From Geobacter argillaceus (GTDB taxonomy: Bacteria; Desulfobacterota; Desulfuromonadia; Geobacterales; DSM-12255): DNA of 35,458 nucleotides. The stretch lies in contig NZ_VLLN01000034.1 of assembly GCF_007830735.1 (NCBI RefSeq), positions 1-35,458 of the forward strand, written 5' to 3'. Below the pieces are notes generated by a model. That model was given only the letters and a program-made list of their open reading frames with translations, ran no database searches and was not told where the DNA came from. The translations under genes and the position numbers were made by a program. Positions 15,494 through 24,534 of this stretch are shown here, piece by piece (the first letter of the stretch is position 1; each line of letters opens with the position of its first letter).

Positions 15494-16306
15494 ATGCAGA
15501 TAGTTGCCTGCATCAAGCAGGTCCCTGACACGACCCAGGTTCAGATCGACCCGGTCACCAACACCCTGGTGCGTGAAGGGATTCCGTTCATCGTCAACCC
15601 GTACGACACTCATGCCCTGGAGGCGGCCCTGGCGCTGAAGGATCAGTTCGGCTTTACGGTCACGGCCATCTCCATGGGGCCGCCCAATGCCGAGGCTACC
15701 CTGCGCAAGGCGCTGGCTCTGGGGGTAGACCGGGCCATCCTCCTTTCCGACCGGAGTTTTGGCGGCGCCGACACCCTGGCCACCAGCAACGTACTGGCCA
15801 GCGCCATCAGCCGGCTCAACCGGGAGGAAGAGGTTGGGATCGTGCTGTGCGGCAAGCAGACCATCGACGGCGATACGGCCCAGGTCGGTCCGGGGATCGC
15901 CACGCGGCTCGGCTACACCCAGCTGACCCTGGTGGATAAGGTGCTGGCCCTGGACCCGGTGAAACGGACCATTCGGGTCAGCCGGAAGCTGGAAGGACGG
16001 CATGAGGTTGTCGAGGCACCGCTGCCGGTCATGCTGACCGTGGTGCGGGAGCTGAACCGGCCCCGCTATCCGACCGTGCCCAAGCGGCTCGACTCCTTCG
16101 ACACCGAAGTAGCGCTCTGGAACAACGAGGTCCTGCAGATGGACGTGAACTCCATCGGCCTCAAGGGGTCGCCGACCTGGGTGAGCAAGATATTTTCGCC
16201 GGAGCGGGACAAGGGGGAGATCATCGGCGATGGTCTGCACGATCCCGACGGGACGGCGAATCTCCTGATCGACAAGCTGCTGGCCAAGGATCTGTTGTCA
16301 TTATAA
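15494..16306 (+). CDS. etfB: Electron transfer flavoprotein beta subunit EtfB
   Basis: A 270-residue EtfB with the normal start MQIVACIKQVPDT and the conserved GxQTIDGDTAQVGP-type segment (GKQTIDGDTAQVGPGIATRLGY, about 118-139). That segment contributes to the AMP or second FAD site that distinguishes ordinary from bifurcating ETFs. It forms a heterodimer with the next gene product and accepts electrons from acyl-CoA dehydrogenases. A GAGG site precedes the ATG; etfA follows after 16 bases. Whether this ETF bifurcates cannot be decided by eye. Confidence 0.95.
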   Translation: MQIVACIKQVPDTTQVQIDPVTNTLVREGIPFIVNPYDTHALEAALALKDQFGFTVTAISMGPPNAEATLRKALALGVDRAILLSDRSFGGADTLATSNVLASAISRLNREEEVGIVLCGKQTIDGDTAQVGPGIATRLGYTQLTLVDKVLALDPVKRTIRVSRKLEGRHEVVEAPLPVMLTVVRELNRPRYPTVPKRLDSFDTEVALWNNEVLQMDVNSIGLKGSPTWVSKIFSPERDKGEIIGDGLHDPDGTANLLIDKLLAKDLLSL

Positions 16307-16322
16307 GGCGAGGAAAGAACAC

Positions 16323-17660
16323 ATGACCGAACCGAAGAAACCCGTGAAAAAGCCCCGCGGCAAAGCAAGGCTCATCGAGGGAAAGTGTATCGCCTGCGGC
16401 GCGCGCTGTCAGAGCGCCTGCCCGGTGAATGCCATTGAGATGACCGAGGCCGGCGAGCCGATCATCCTTTCCGACAAGTGCATCGGCTGCATCAAGTGCG
16501 TCAAGGTCTGCCCGGCCGATGCGCTGGAGATGTTCTTCACCCCCGAGGAGCTGAAGATCCTGGAGGAGCTGGCCAAACAGCAGGGGGGGGAGGCTGTCGA
16601 GGAAGAGGTCGATGAAGAGGCCAAGGCCCTGGCAGAGAAACTCGCTGCCTATCGCGGCGTCTGGGTTTTTGTCGAACAGACCGAGGGGGAGGCGGCCAAG
16701 GTCTCCTGGGAACTGCTGGGCAAGGGGCGCGAGCTGGCCGATGACCTTCAGGTGCCGCTTTCCGCAGTGGTTATGGGTGAAGGGGTGGAGCACCTCTGCA
16801 CGGAGGCGTTCGCCTATGGCGCCGACCAGGCCTACCTCATGGATGCGCCGGTGCTCAAACACTTTCGGACCGCTTCGTATCTGAAGGCGGTCTGCAAGCT
16901 GATCGACCTGTACAAGCCGGAAATCATCCTCATGGGCGCCACCGGCCTCGGTCGGGACCTGGCCGGCGCCGTGGCCACGGTGGTTGCCACCGGTCTGACC
17001 GCCGACTGCACCGGTCTGGGCGTGGACGACAATCGGAACCTGAAGCAGACCCGGCCCGCGTTCGGTGGCAACATCATGGCCACCATCATGTGCGACAAGT
17101 TCCGGCCCCAGATGGCCACGGTCCGGCCCCATGTCATGCAGATGCCGGAACGGGTCCAGGGGCGGAGCGGCACCATCGTCCGCGTCGACTGTACCATCAG
17201 GGAGGAGGAGATCCTTGCCAAGGTCCTGGAGGTGATCAGCGACAAGAAAAAGGACCACGTGGACATCGCCGGCGCCGAGGTGATCGTCTCCGGTGGACGC
17301 GGCATGATGGGCAAGGAGAACTTTGCCATGCTCAAGGAGCTGGCCGACGAACTGGGCGGGGTGGTCGGTTCTTCCCGCAGCGCCGTCGATGCCGGCTGGA
17401 TGCCGGTGGAGCGCCAGGTGGGCCAGACCGGCAAAACGGTGCGGCCGAAGATCTATATCGCCTGCGGCATCTCCGGTGCCATCCAACACCTTGTGGGGAT
17501 GCAGGACTCGGACGTGGTCATTGCCATCAACCGGGACAAGGAGGCGCCGATCTTCGAGGTGGCCACCTATGGTATCGTCGGCGACCTGTTCAGGATCGTT
17601 CCGGCCATTACCGCCCGCATCCGCGAACTGAAGGCCCAAAGGGCCAAGAACGTTGCATAG
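16323..17660 (+). CDS. etfA: Electron transfer flavoprotein alpha subunit with N-terminal ferredoxin domain
   Basis: A 445-residue EtfA, about 120 longer than the usual form because of an N-terminal 2[4Fe-4S] domain. Cluster 1 ligands are C22, C25, C29 and C33 (one residue longer than the standard spacing); cluster 2 ligands are C53, C56, C59 and C63, each set ending in CP. An acidic linker (about 75-105) leads to the EtfA fold, and the FAD site is [28 protein letters not shown] near the C-terminus. The fused clusters could wire the flavin to another FeS partner, most simply the downstream membrane oxidoreductase. Nine bases separate the two genes. Confidence 0.95.
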   Translation: MTEPKKPVKKPRGKARLIEGKCIACGARCQSACPVNAIEMTEAGEPIILSDKCIGCIKCVKVCPADALEMFFTPEELKILEELAKQQGGEAVEEEVDEEAKALAEKLAAYRGVWVFVEQTEGEAAKVSWELLGKGRELADDLQVPLSAVVMGEGVEHLCTEAFAYGADQAYLMDAPVLKHFRTASYLKAVCKLIDLYKPEIILMGATGLGRDLAGAVATVVATGLTADCTGLGVDDNRNLKQTRPAFGGNIMATIMCDKFRPQMATVRPHVMQMPERVQGRSGTIVRVDCTIREEEILAKVLEVISDKKKDHVDIAGAEVIVSGGRGMMGKENFAMLKELADELGGVVGSSRSAVDAGWMPVERQVGQTGKTVRPKIYIACGISGAIQHLVGMQDSDVVIAINRDKEAPIFEVATYGIVGDLFRIVPAITARIRELKAQRAKNVA

Positions 17661-17669
17661 AGGGACTCC

Positions 17670-19673
17670 ATGAATCATTCCGCGCTATTTACTCCGCTTC
17701 TCATTGCCGCGCTGCTTTTCTTTGTCTGGAGCTGCTACCGGCGCTTCTCCCTGGTCGCCATCGGCAGGCCGGAGGAACGTTTCGACCGGATCGGCGAGCG
17801 GATTGCCGCCATGCTCCGCTACGCCTTTGGCCAGCAGCGGGTGGTTGCCCGTCCGTTCGGCATCAACCACTTCGTCATTTTCTGGGCCTTCATCATCCTG
17901 CTCATCGCCAACGGCGAATTCATGCTGTCCGGGGTGGTTCCGGGTCTGACCTTGCGGCTGTTGCCGTCAGCGATCAGCGGTCCGCTGGTGCTCCTGTTTG
18001 ACCTGGTCTCGCTTCTGGCGCTGGTCTGTGTCCTTTTGGCCGTCGGCCGCCGGCTCTTCTTCAAGCCCGACTACCTGGACAGCGCCTATGTGAAGGCCAG
18101 GAGCTTCGAGGGGTTCCTGATCCTCGGGTTCATCGGCCTCCTCATGGTGGCCTATTTCGGGCTCCATGCCGTGGAGATCTGTTTGGGCGCCGAGCCGCTG
18201 GCATCCTTCATGCCGGTTTCCCGCTTCGCCGCTTCGTTGGTCTCGTGCGGCGGTACCGGCGCCGACTGCCTGCGCTGCGGCATCGCTCCCTGGGGCGAGT
18301 TCTTCTGGTGGCTCCATGCCGGGGTGCTGCTCGCCTTCATCGTCTTTCTGCCGCTCAGCAAGCATATGCATATCCTGACCGCCATCCCCAACTGTTTCCT
18401 GAAGTCGCTGGAGACGCCGCTGGTACCCCCCCGTGAGGAGTTCGCCAAGGGGAAAAGCTTCGGGGTGCACCAAGTCGACGAGTTCACCTGGAAGGACCTG
18501 TTCGACGGCTTTTCCTGCACCGAGTGCGGCCGCTGCCAGGATGCCTGCCCTGCCACAGCCACCGGCAAGCCCCTCAACCCGCGGCAGGTGATCCACGCCA
18601 TCAAGACCAACCTCCTGGCCAATGCCGATCATCTCAAGGCGGGCCGGCCGTCGCACCTCCCGCTGATCAATTCGGAAGGCGAGGGGACCAATACCGAGGA
18701 CACTCTCTGGTCGTGCACCACCTGCGGTGCCTGTCTGCAGGCCTGCCCGGTCTTCATCGAGCACCTGCCCAAGATCATCCAGATGCGGCGTTACCTGGTG
18801 GAGATGGAAGCCAAGTTCCCGGAAGAGCTGCTGAATCTGTTTGAAAACATGGAAGGGCGCTCCAACCCGTGGGGCATTGCGCCTACCGAGCGGACCAAGT
18901 GGTGCAGCACCATGGAGGTCAAACCGTTCGAAGCCGGGAAGACCGAATATCTCTTCTATGTGGGGTGTGCCGGCTCCTTCGATTCCCGGCAGAAGCATGT
19001 GACGGTTGCCCTTGCCACCCTGCTGGATGCGGCCGGGATTACCTGGGGCATACTGGGCAAGGATGAGAAGTGCTGTGGTGACTCCCTGCGGCGGCTCGGC
19101 AACGAGTTCGTCTTCGACCGGATGGCCAAGGAAAACGTGCAGCTATTCAAGGAGCGTGGGGTGACCAAAATCATCGCCCAGTGTCCCCATTGCTTCACCA
19201 CCCTGAAGAACGACTACCTCCAGTACGGTATTGAGCTGGAGGTGATCCACCATTCCCAGCTCCTGGAACAGCTGATCAGCAGTGGGAAGCTGAAACTGCC
19301 GAAACAGGTCACCGATCTCGGCAGCATTCTGCTCCACGACTCCTGCTATCTGGGGCGGCACAACGGGGTCTTGGAGGCACCGCGGAACGTTTTGCAACAG
19401 GCGACCGGAAGCGCGCCGAAGGAATTCGGCCGGAACCGGGAAAACGGTTTCTGTTGCGGCGCCGGTGGCGGCAGGATGTGGCTGGAAGAGCATCTGGGCA
19501 CGCGGATCAACATCAACCGGGTGGACGAGGCGCTCAAGTCAAACCCGGATACGGTCTGTGTTGCCTGTCCCTACTGTCTGACCATGTTCGAGGATGGTCT
19601 GAAGGACCGCCAGGCCGGCCAGACCAGGGTGCGGGATCTGGCCGAGGTGGTGGCCGAGGCGTTGCGGCCATAG
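17670..19673 (+). CDS. Membrane FeS oxidoreductase, probable ETF:menaquinone oxidoreductase (EMO type)
   Basis: This 667-residue protein joins a membrane part like the NarI haem-b subunit to a soluble HdrD-like part. About six helices occupy residues 5-240, with histidines H67, H166, H216, H232 and H234 available for haem b. Two [4Fe-4S] sites follow, C283/C286/C289/C293 and C349/C352/C355/C359, then two CCG domains with CC pairs at 468-469 and 595-596. This architecture next to etfBA is that reported for ETF:(methyl)menaquinone oxidoreductases of fatty- and aromatic-acid degrading anaerobes. It should take electrons from reduced ETF and pass them to menaquinone. A strong hairpin terminator lies directly behind. 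Confidence 0.93.
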   Translation: MNHSALFTPLLIAALLFFVWSCYRRFSLVAIGRPEERFDRIGERIAAMLRYAFGQQRVVARPFGINHFVIFWAFIILLIANGEFMLSGVVPGLTLRLLPSAISGPLVLLFDLVSLLALVCVLLAVGRRLFFKPDYLDSAYVKARSFEGFLILGFIGLLMVAYFGLHAVEICLGAEPLASFMPVSRFAASLVSCGGTGADCLRCGIAPWGEFFWWLHAGVLLAFIVFLPLSKHMHILTAIPNCFLKSLETPLVPPREEFAKGKSFGVHQVDEFTWKDLFDGFSCTECGRCQDACPATATGKPLNPRQVIHAIKTNLLANADHLKAGRPSHLPLINSEGEGTNTEDTLWSCTTCGACLQACPVFIEHLPKIIQMRRYLVEMEAKFPEELLNLFENMEGRSNPWGIAPTERTKWCSTMEVKPFEAGKTEYLFYVGCAGSFDSRQKHVTVALATLLDAAGITWGILGKDEKCCGDSLRRLGNEFVFDRMAKENVQLFKERGVTKIIAQCPHCFTTLKNDYLQYGIELEVIHHSQLLEQLISSGKLKLPKQVTDLGSILLHDSCYLGRHNGVLEAPRNVLQQATGSAPKEFGRNRENGFCCGAGGGRMWLEEHLGTRININRVDEALKSNPDTVCVACPYCLTMFEDGLKDRQAGQTRVRDLAEVVAEALRP

Positions 19674-19686
19674 CATTGGATCTGTT

Positions 19687-19728
19687 AAAACGGAAAAGGC
19701 CTGCATAAACTGCAGGCCTTTTCCGTTT
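19687..19728 (+). terminator. Strong bidirectional terminator after the etf operon
   Basis: An 18-bp perfect stem, AAACGGAAAAGGCCTGCA with TGCAGGCCTTTTCCGTTT, closes on a five-base loop. The T-rich end of the 3' arm lies within the stem, and a short T run follows on each strand. It sits 14 bases after the oxidoreductase stop and may also serve the convergent gene at 19877. Confidence 0.85.
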
Positions 19729-19759
19729 CATGGCGTCGTCGCTCCACCTGTAAATCAAC

Positions 19760-19880
19760 GTAGGTTGGGTTAGGCGGTTGTATCGCCGTAACCCAACGAG
19801 TCAGCGGTATTTGTTGGGTTACGCTGACGCTAACCCAACCTACAAATTCATGCGAAATACATGATGTTACATGGTACTAG
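19760..19880. mobile_element. MITE-like element, copy 2
   Basis: This is a second copy of the element at 11309-11476. GTAGGTTGGGTTAG and CTAACCCAACCTAC are identical in both, with the same two nested hairpins and the right end GGTACTAG. The CTAGTACC left terminus seen in copy 1 is not recognisable here, so the left end may be lost or misplaced. The right end overlaps the last bases of the minus-strand gene, whose TAG stop (19877-19879) lies inside GGTACTAG. Confidence 0.75.
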
Positions 19881-20566
19881 TCCTTTAGGACAAAGTCGGT
19901 GATGGTTCGGGCGATCCGGTCGATGCGGATCTTCTTGTTATTGAAGATCATGTGATAGTAGTGGGTATCGTTGATATCCGCGTTCAGGAAGTTACGGATA
20001 TACCGTTCGCGCTCTTTCTGCCGCTCTTCGATGAGAAGCTCCGCATCCTGTTTGGAGATCTTCAACCGGTGGGCAATGGAACGCACCTTGAACTCCTGAT
20101 CGGCAACCAGCCGGAACTGGTAGCAGTTCTCCAGGGACTGGGTGATGATCCCCGCCCCCATGCCGACAATGATGGCGTTGCCCGCCTTGGCCACTGAGAC
20201 AATCTGCTTGTACAGGAGCTGATAGTAATCGGCATCATTCTTCCATCGGGGGGAGAGCATGGAGAGCATTTCGTCGAGCCAGCGGGGCTTCTGGCCTATG
20301 GAGTGGAGAACATCTTCGGAAAGGCGGTGGTCCCTGGCTACTGCGTCAAGGAGCGATCTGTCCACCAGTGCCCATGGTTCGCCGGTCGCCTGTTCCACCA
20401 GTTTTTTTACGTCTTCGGCCAGAGGGTAGCCTTCGCAGCCGAATTCACGGGAGATGGTGATGGTCGGTTTCGGCACGGCCTTGGTCGCAGTCGCCTTGAC
20501 GCGGCGGTTCATCTCGATGAATGCGGCAAGTCGCTGTTCGATTGATGGGACAAGTGTGGTTGGCAT
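19877..20566 (-). CDS. Cytidylate kinase-like family protein
   Basis: A 229-residue protein of the Cytidylate_kin2 type. The N-terminal PTITISREFGCEGYPLAEDVKKLVEQ (about 33-58) is the family's modified P-loop region, followed by WALVDRSLLDAVARDH. A basic helical part with FLNADINDTHYYHMIFNN, where the base-binding and lid regions of CMP kinases lie, ends the chain. The physiological substrate of these paralogues is not known. The ATG at 20566 follows GAGGAGGGAACC; an upstream in-frame ATG lacks a good site. The C-terminus ends in the terminal repeat of a MITE-like element, so the original protein may have been slightly longer. Confidence 0.85.
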   Translation of the reverse strand: MPTTLVPSIEQRLAAFIEMNRRVKATATKAVPKPTITISREFGCEGYPLAEDVKKLVEQATGEPWALVDRSLLDAVARDHRLSEDVLHSIGQKPRWLDEMLSMLSPRWKNDADYYQLLYKQIVSVAKAGNAIIVGMGAGIITQSLENCYQFRLVADQEFKVRSIAHRLKISKQDAELLIEERQKERERYIRNFLNADINDTHYYHMIFNNKKIRIDRIARTITDFVLKD

Positions 20567-20752
20567 GGTTCCCTCCTCTGGTCTGGAAATGGGCCGCATT
20601 GGGAATGAAAGCGTTGGCGGCTCGCTCTGTTCTTGATGTAATTATGCCCGGTCCGTGACGGACGTCAAGACGGGCCGATACGGATGCCGGCTGGCGGGTG
20701 GGCTCACGTGGCCCGGCTTGACGGATGGGTGGAACGGAATAAGGAGAAATCG

Positions 20753-21442
20753 ATGGTCCTGGTGGTACAAAACGATCCCGAAGTGCCTGTTGGCAGCTAT
20801 GGCGAACAGCTGGACGATGCGAACGTGCCCTGGCGGCTGGTTCGAGCCTATGCCGGCGAACCGTTGCCGGAACCCGGAGAACTTGCGGCGGCAATCGTCC
20901 TTGGCGGCGCCATGGGTGTATACGACACCGCAAAGTATCCGTTTCTGTCGACGGTCCGGGAGTTCATGGACGTCTCTGTCCGGGCAGACCTCCCGCTTCT
21001 GGGGATCTGCCTGGGTGGACAGTTGCTGGCGGATCTCTGTGGCGCCGTGGTCAGCTCCGGTCAGTGGGGAGAAAAGGGGGTGCATGGCGTAACCCTCACC
21101 GATGCCGGTGGCAGGGACCCGCTGTTCACCGGCATTCCCCGCGAGTTTCTCTCTTTCCAGTGGCACAACGACTCCTTTGCGCTGCCGGCCGGCAGTGTGC
21201 TGCTGGCATCGTCCCTGGCCTGTCCCAACCAGGCGTTCCGGATCGGGCACCATGTCTACGGTCTCCAGTTCCACCCGGAGGTTACTTCAGCCATTGTGGC
21301 GGCCTGGGCCGGGAAAACCCGCGCAACGTCGTCCCGTTGGGAGGAGTATGTTGCCGAGTTCACAAAGCATGGCCCGGCATACCGGCCAGCGGCAGCCCGT
21401 CTCCTGGCCAATTTCCTTTCCCTGGCCCGGAAGGTCTGTTAG
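20753..21442 (+). CDS. Class I glutamine amidotransferase (GMP-synthase-like)
   Basis: A 229-residue stand-alone glutaminase domain. The nucleophile lies in LLGICLGGQLLAD (near residue 85), and the catalytic His-Glu pair is in GLQFHPEVT near residue 172. Stand-alone members resemble the amidotransferase half of GMP synthase, and some act on gamma-glutamyl compounds; the partner or substrate here is unknown. AAGGAG precedes the ATG at 20753, so the longer open frame from 20684 is not used. It is divergent from the cytidylate-kinase-like gene and leads into the acpS run after 81 bases. Confidence 0.88.
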   Translation: MVLVVQNDPEVPVGSYGEQLDDANVPWRLVRAYAGEPLPEPGELAAAIVLGGAMGVYDTAKYPFLSTVREFMDVSVRADLPLLGICLGGQLLADLCGAVVSSGQWGEKGVHGVTLTDAGGRDPLFTGIPREFLSFQWHNDSFALPAGSVLLASSLACPNQAFRIGHHVYGLQFHPEVTSAIVAAWAGKTRATSSRWEEYVAEFTKHGPAYRPAAARLLANFLSLARKVC

Positions 21443-21523
21443 TATCCCGGCACGCTCAGCGACCGTTGTCATGGGGCGTTTGGCGGTTATAATGAACGTA
21501 ATACCAAAATCGGATGTGGGAAC

Positions 21524-21904
21524 ATGATCTTCGGCATCGGTGTGGACATCGTGGATACGGCGCGTTTCGAGCGGTTCGTCCGGGAGAATAACCGGGCGCT
21601 CCTGGAACGGTTGTTCACTGCCGGAGAAATTGCCTACTGTGCCCCGCGCAAGCAGTGCGCCACGCACTACGCCAGCCGTTTCGCCGCCAAGGAGGCCTTT
21701 CTCAAGGCGTTGGGGACCGGACTGCGCGACGGCCTGTCCTGGCACGATCTGGAGGTTGTGAACGATCAGCTCGGCAAACCGTCGCTCCGGTTCACCGGGA
21801 AAGCCGCAGAGATGTATGCCCGGCACAACCTGAAGGCCTGCCACCTCTCCATCTCCCACGACGGCTCGGCGGCCGTGGCCATGGTGGTTCTGGAGGGAGC
21901 ATGA
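21524..21904 (+). CDS. acpS: Holo-[acyl-carrier-protein] synthase AcpS
   Basis: A 126-residue phosphopantetheinyl transferase that attaches the CoA arm to acyl carrier protein. It has the typical N-terminal [15 protein letters not shown], with the Mg-binding aspartate, the [15 protein letters not shown] motif (about 52-66) and the closing [15 protein letters not shown]. Length is normal. The last codons overlap the start of the NAD(P)HX repair gene by ATGA, implying coupled translation. Confidence 0.95.
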   Translation: MIFGIGVDIVDTARFERFVRENNRALLERLFTAGEIAYCAPRKQCATHYASRFAAKEAFLKALGTGLRDGLSWHDLEVVNDQLGKPSLRFTGKAAEMYARHNLKACHLSISHDGSAAVAMVVLEGA

Positions 21905-23487
21905 AGGTCGTTACCGGTGCGGTCATGCAGCAGATGGATCGCCGGACCATAGAAGAATACGGGGTGCCGGGACTCGCTCTTATGGAGAATGCCGGGAGGG
22001 TGTGCGCCCTGGCGATTCACGAGGCGTACGGCAACCGGCCCGGACCGTCTGCGGTCATTCTGGCCGGTAAGGGGAACAATGGCGGTGACGGCTATGTCAT
22101 TGCCCGGATGCTCCGGGAGATGGAGTGGTCGGTCATGCTCGTCGTGCTGGCCCGTCGGGAGGAGATTGGCGGCGATGCCCTGGTCAACCTGGAACGCCTG
22201 CCGGACGATCTGCCGCGTTTCTGCCTGACCGAGCAGGAATTGAACAAGGTGGCACCGGGCCTGGCCGGGGCGACCGTGGTGGTGGACGCCCTGCTGGGAA
22301 CCGGTCTGAAGAGCGAGGTTCAGGGACTCTATGCTGCGACCATCGCCATGATCAATGACTGTGGCAGGCCGGTGGTGGCGGTGGATATCCCATCCGGGAT
22401 CAATGCCGCGTCGGGAAAGGTTCTGGGCTGTGCGGTCCGGGCCGACCTGACAGCCACCTTTGCCCTGGCCAAGCTGGGCCATGTCCTGTATCCCGGCGCC
22501 GATTACGCGGGGGAACTGCTGGTGCGGGATATCGGCATCCCACGAGCGGTGGCGGATGAGGCTGCCGGATATGACTATCTGGATCCGGCCGCTGCCAATG
22601 CCCTCCTTTGTCCACGGTCGCGGACCGCGCACAAGGGGAGCAATGGTCACTGCCTGGTCATCGCCGGGGCCACCGGTAAGACCGGGGCCGCGGCCATGGC
22701 GGCCAACAGCGCGGTGCGTGCCGGTGCCGGACTGGTCACACTGGCCGTGCCGGCGACTCTTCATGCGATTCTGGAGGTGAAGACCACCGAGGCGATGACC
22801 GTTCCCCTGCAGGACGGTGGTCGCGGCTACCTTGGGGCGGACGCCCGGGCCGACATCATGCAGGTCTTGGCCGGGAGGAATGCCGTTGCGCTGGGTCCCG
22901 GGCTCGGCTGGCACAGTGACACCGCCCAACTGGTGCGCCGGCTCGTGGAACTGGTGGCTGCGCCGCTGGTCATCGATGCCGACGGGTTGAATGCCGTATC
23001 CGAAGAGCCGGCGGTCCTGCAGCGGACGCTGTCGTCGTCGGTGATTCTCACCCCCCATCCCGGGGAGATGGCCCGTCTGGCCGGGATCACCATAGCCGAG
23101 GTGGAGAACGACCGGATCGGGACGGCCGGGACCTTTGCCCGGGAGCATGGCGTGTACCTGGTCCTGAAAGGGGCGCGGACCGTCATTGCTGCGCCGGACG
23201 GCCGGGTGGCGGTCAACGGTAGCGGCAACCCCGGCATGGCCACCGGCGGGATGGGGGATGTGCTGGCCGGTGTCCTGACCGCCCTCCTGGCCCAGGGGTA
23301 CGACCCGTTCACCGCCTGCTGTCTCGGGGTCTTCTGCCACGGCCTGGCCGGTGACCTGGTGGCACAGGATAAGGGCGAGATCGGCATGTCGGCGATGGAT
23401 GTGCAGGAGATGCTTCCGTATGCGTTCAAGCGAATCGGGAACGGCGAAAAACTACTCAACCAGTCAACAGGAGACAAGATATGCTAA
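21901..23487 (+). CDS. nnr: Bifunctional NAD(P)HX epimerase / ADP-dependent dehydratase
   Basis: This 528-residue repair enzyme restores hydrated NADH and NADPH. The N-terminal epimerase domain (about 1-215) has [11 protein letters not shown] (56-66) and catalytic D129 in [10 protein letters not shown]. The C-terminal dehydratase domain (about 225-515), a ribokinase-like fold, has HPGE (356-359) and the nucleotide loop ending GGMGDVLAG, with D413 as the likely base. The open frame begins at 21655, but that overlaps acpS; the ATG at 21901 sits at the usual N-terminus. It overlaps the CBS gene by seven bases. Confidence 0.95.
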   Translation: MKVVTGAVMQQMDRRTIEEYGVPGLALMENAGRVCALAIHEAYGNRPGPSAVILAGKGNNGGDGYVIARMLREMEWSVMLVVLARREEIGGDALVNLERLPDDLPRFCLTEQELNKVAPGLAGATVVVDALLGTGLKSEVQGLYAATIAMINDCGRPVVAVDIPSGINAASGKVLGCAVRADLTATFALAKLGHVLYPGADYAGELLVRDIGIPRAVADEAAGYDYLDPAAANALLCPRSRTAHKGSNGHCLVIAGATGKTGAAAMAANSAVRAGAGLVTLAVPATLHAILEVKTTEAMTVPLQDGGRGYLGADARADIMQVLAGRNAVALGPGLGWHSDTAQLVRRLVELVAAPLVIDADGLNAVSEEPAVLQRTLSSSVILTPHPGEMARLAGITIAEVENDRIGTAGTFAREHGVYLVLKGARTVIAAPDGRVAVNGSGNPGMATGGMGDVLAGVLTALLAQGYDPFTACCLGVFCHGLAGDLVAQDKGEIGMSAMDVQEMLPYAFKRIGNGEKLLNQSTGDKIC

Positions 23488-23936
23488 CCGCCAAGGATGT
23501 AATGACCAAAGATGTGGTGACCGTGAATCGCCTGACAACCGTCCGGGAGCTGGCGGAGATTTTTGCCGGCCGCAAGATCAGCAGCGTTCCGGTGGTGGAC
23601 AATGCCGGCAACCTGGTGGGCATTGTCTCTGAGACCGACCTGATCGAGCAGAACAGAAACCTGCACATCCCGACCGTGGTCTCCATCTTCGACTGGGTCA
23701 TCTACCTGGAGAGCGACAAGAAGTTCGAGCGGGAACTGAAGAAGATGACCGGTCAGGTCGTAGGGGATATCTACAGCCAGCAGGTGGACACCGTGGTCCC
23801 TGATGCACCGGTGAGCGAGGTTGCCGATCTCCTGGCGAGTCGCAGGATCAATGCAGTGCCGGTGGTTGAGGAAGGGAAGGTGGTGGGGATCGTTGCCCGC
23901 ATCGATCTCATCAGGACCATGATCGGGAATCGGTAG
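23481..23936 (+). CDS. CBS domain pair protein
   Basis: A 151-residue protein made of two CBS motifs, VMTKDVVTVNRLTTVRELAEIF...SSVPVVDNAGNLVGIVSETDL (7-55) and DTVVPDAPVSEVADLL...NAVPVVEEGKVVGIVARIDL (98-146), with a 40-residue charged insert between. Such Bateman modules bind adenine nucleotides and sense energy state; no output domain is attached. Overlapping genes on both sides make it part of the acpS-nnr-tsaE run, where it may tie to nucleotide repair, but its target is unknown. Confidence 0.92.
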   Translation: MLTAKDVMTKDVVTVNRLTTVRELAEIFAGRKISSVPVVDNAGNLVGIVSETDLIEQNRNLHIPTVVSIFDWVIYLESDKKFERELKKMTGQVVGDIYSQQVDTVVPDAPVSEVADLLASRRINAVPVVEEGKVVGIVARIDLIRTMIGNR

Positions 23937-24455
23937 GTGTTCAGCGTGACCAGCACCACACCGGAGGAGACCGAACGGGCAGGGGAGCTGCTCGGCTCCC
24001 TGGCCCGGCCGGGTGATTTCGTATCCCTTATCGGCGACCTGGGTGCTGGGAAAACCTGTTTCAGCCGCGGCGTGGCCCGCGGAGTGGGGGTCGACCCGAC
24101 CACTCCGGTGACGAGCCCCACGTTCACCCTTCTCAATATCCATCAGGGCCGCATCCCGCTCTATCACTTCGACCTGTACCGGCTGACGGGTGACGGGGAT
24201 CTGGCGGATCTCGGTTTTGTCGACTATTTTGAAGGCGACGGTCTCTGTCTGGTGGAATGGGCCGAGCGGCTAGATGCCGAGCTCCCGCCTGAGCGGTTGG
24301 AGATTGTCTTTCGTCATGAAGACGAGTCGATACGCCGGTTGGAATTCAACGCCTTCGGTGTCCGGCATCTTCGGTTACTGGAAGAAATGATGGAGGCCGG
24401 CTTGGGAAATAGATTAAAAACAGAAAAACGTTTTGACCTGACTGGAGTTTCTTGA
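23937..24455 (+). CDS. tsaE: tRNA threonylcarbamoyladenosine biosynthesis ATPase TsaE
   Basis: A 172-residue P-loop protein needed with TsaB, TsaC and TsaD to make t6A37 in ANN-decoding tRNAs. Walker A is GDLGAGKTCF (33-42), then SPTFTLLNIH, LYHFDLYRL and LVEWAER, all family hallmarks. The start is GTG directly after the CBS stop; a second GTG three codons later is equally possible. The C-terminal 20 residues, with MEAGLGNRLKTEKRF, look divergent. Aspartate kinase follows after 79 bases. Confidence 0.94.
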   Translation: MFSVTSTTPEETERAGELLGSLARPGDFVSLIGDLGAGKTCFSRGVARGVGVDPTTPVTSPTFTLLNIHQGRIPLYHFDLYRLTGDGDLADLGFVDYFEGDGLCLVEWAERLDAELPPERLEIVFRHEDESIRRLEFNAFGVRHLRLLEEMMEAGLGNRLKTEKRFDLTGVS

Positions 24456-24534
24456 TAAAAATTCCAATTCCACCCCCGGCCTGCCGGGAGCGGTTTCTGT
24501 ATTCAGAAAATACCGATGAAGGAGGATGCGACTG

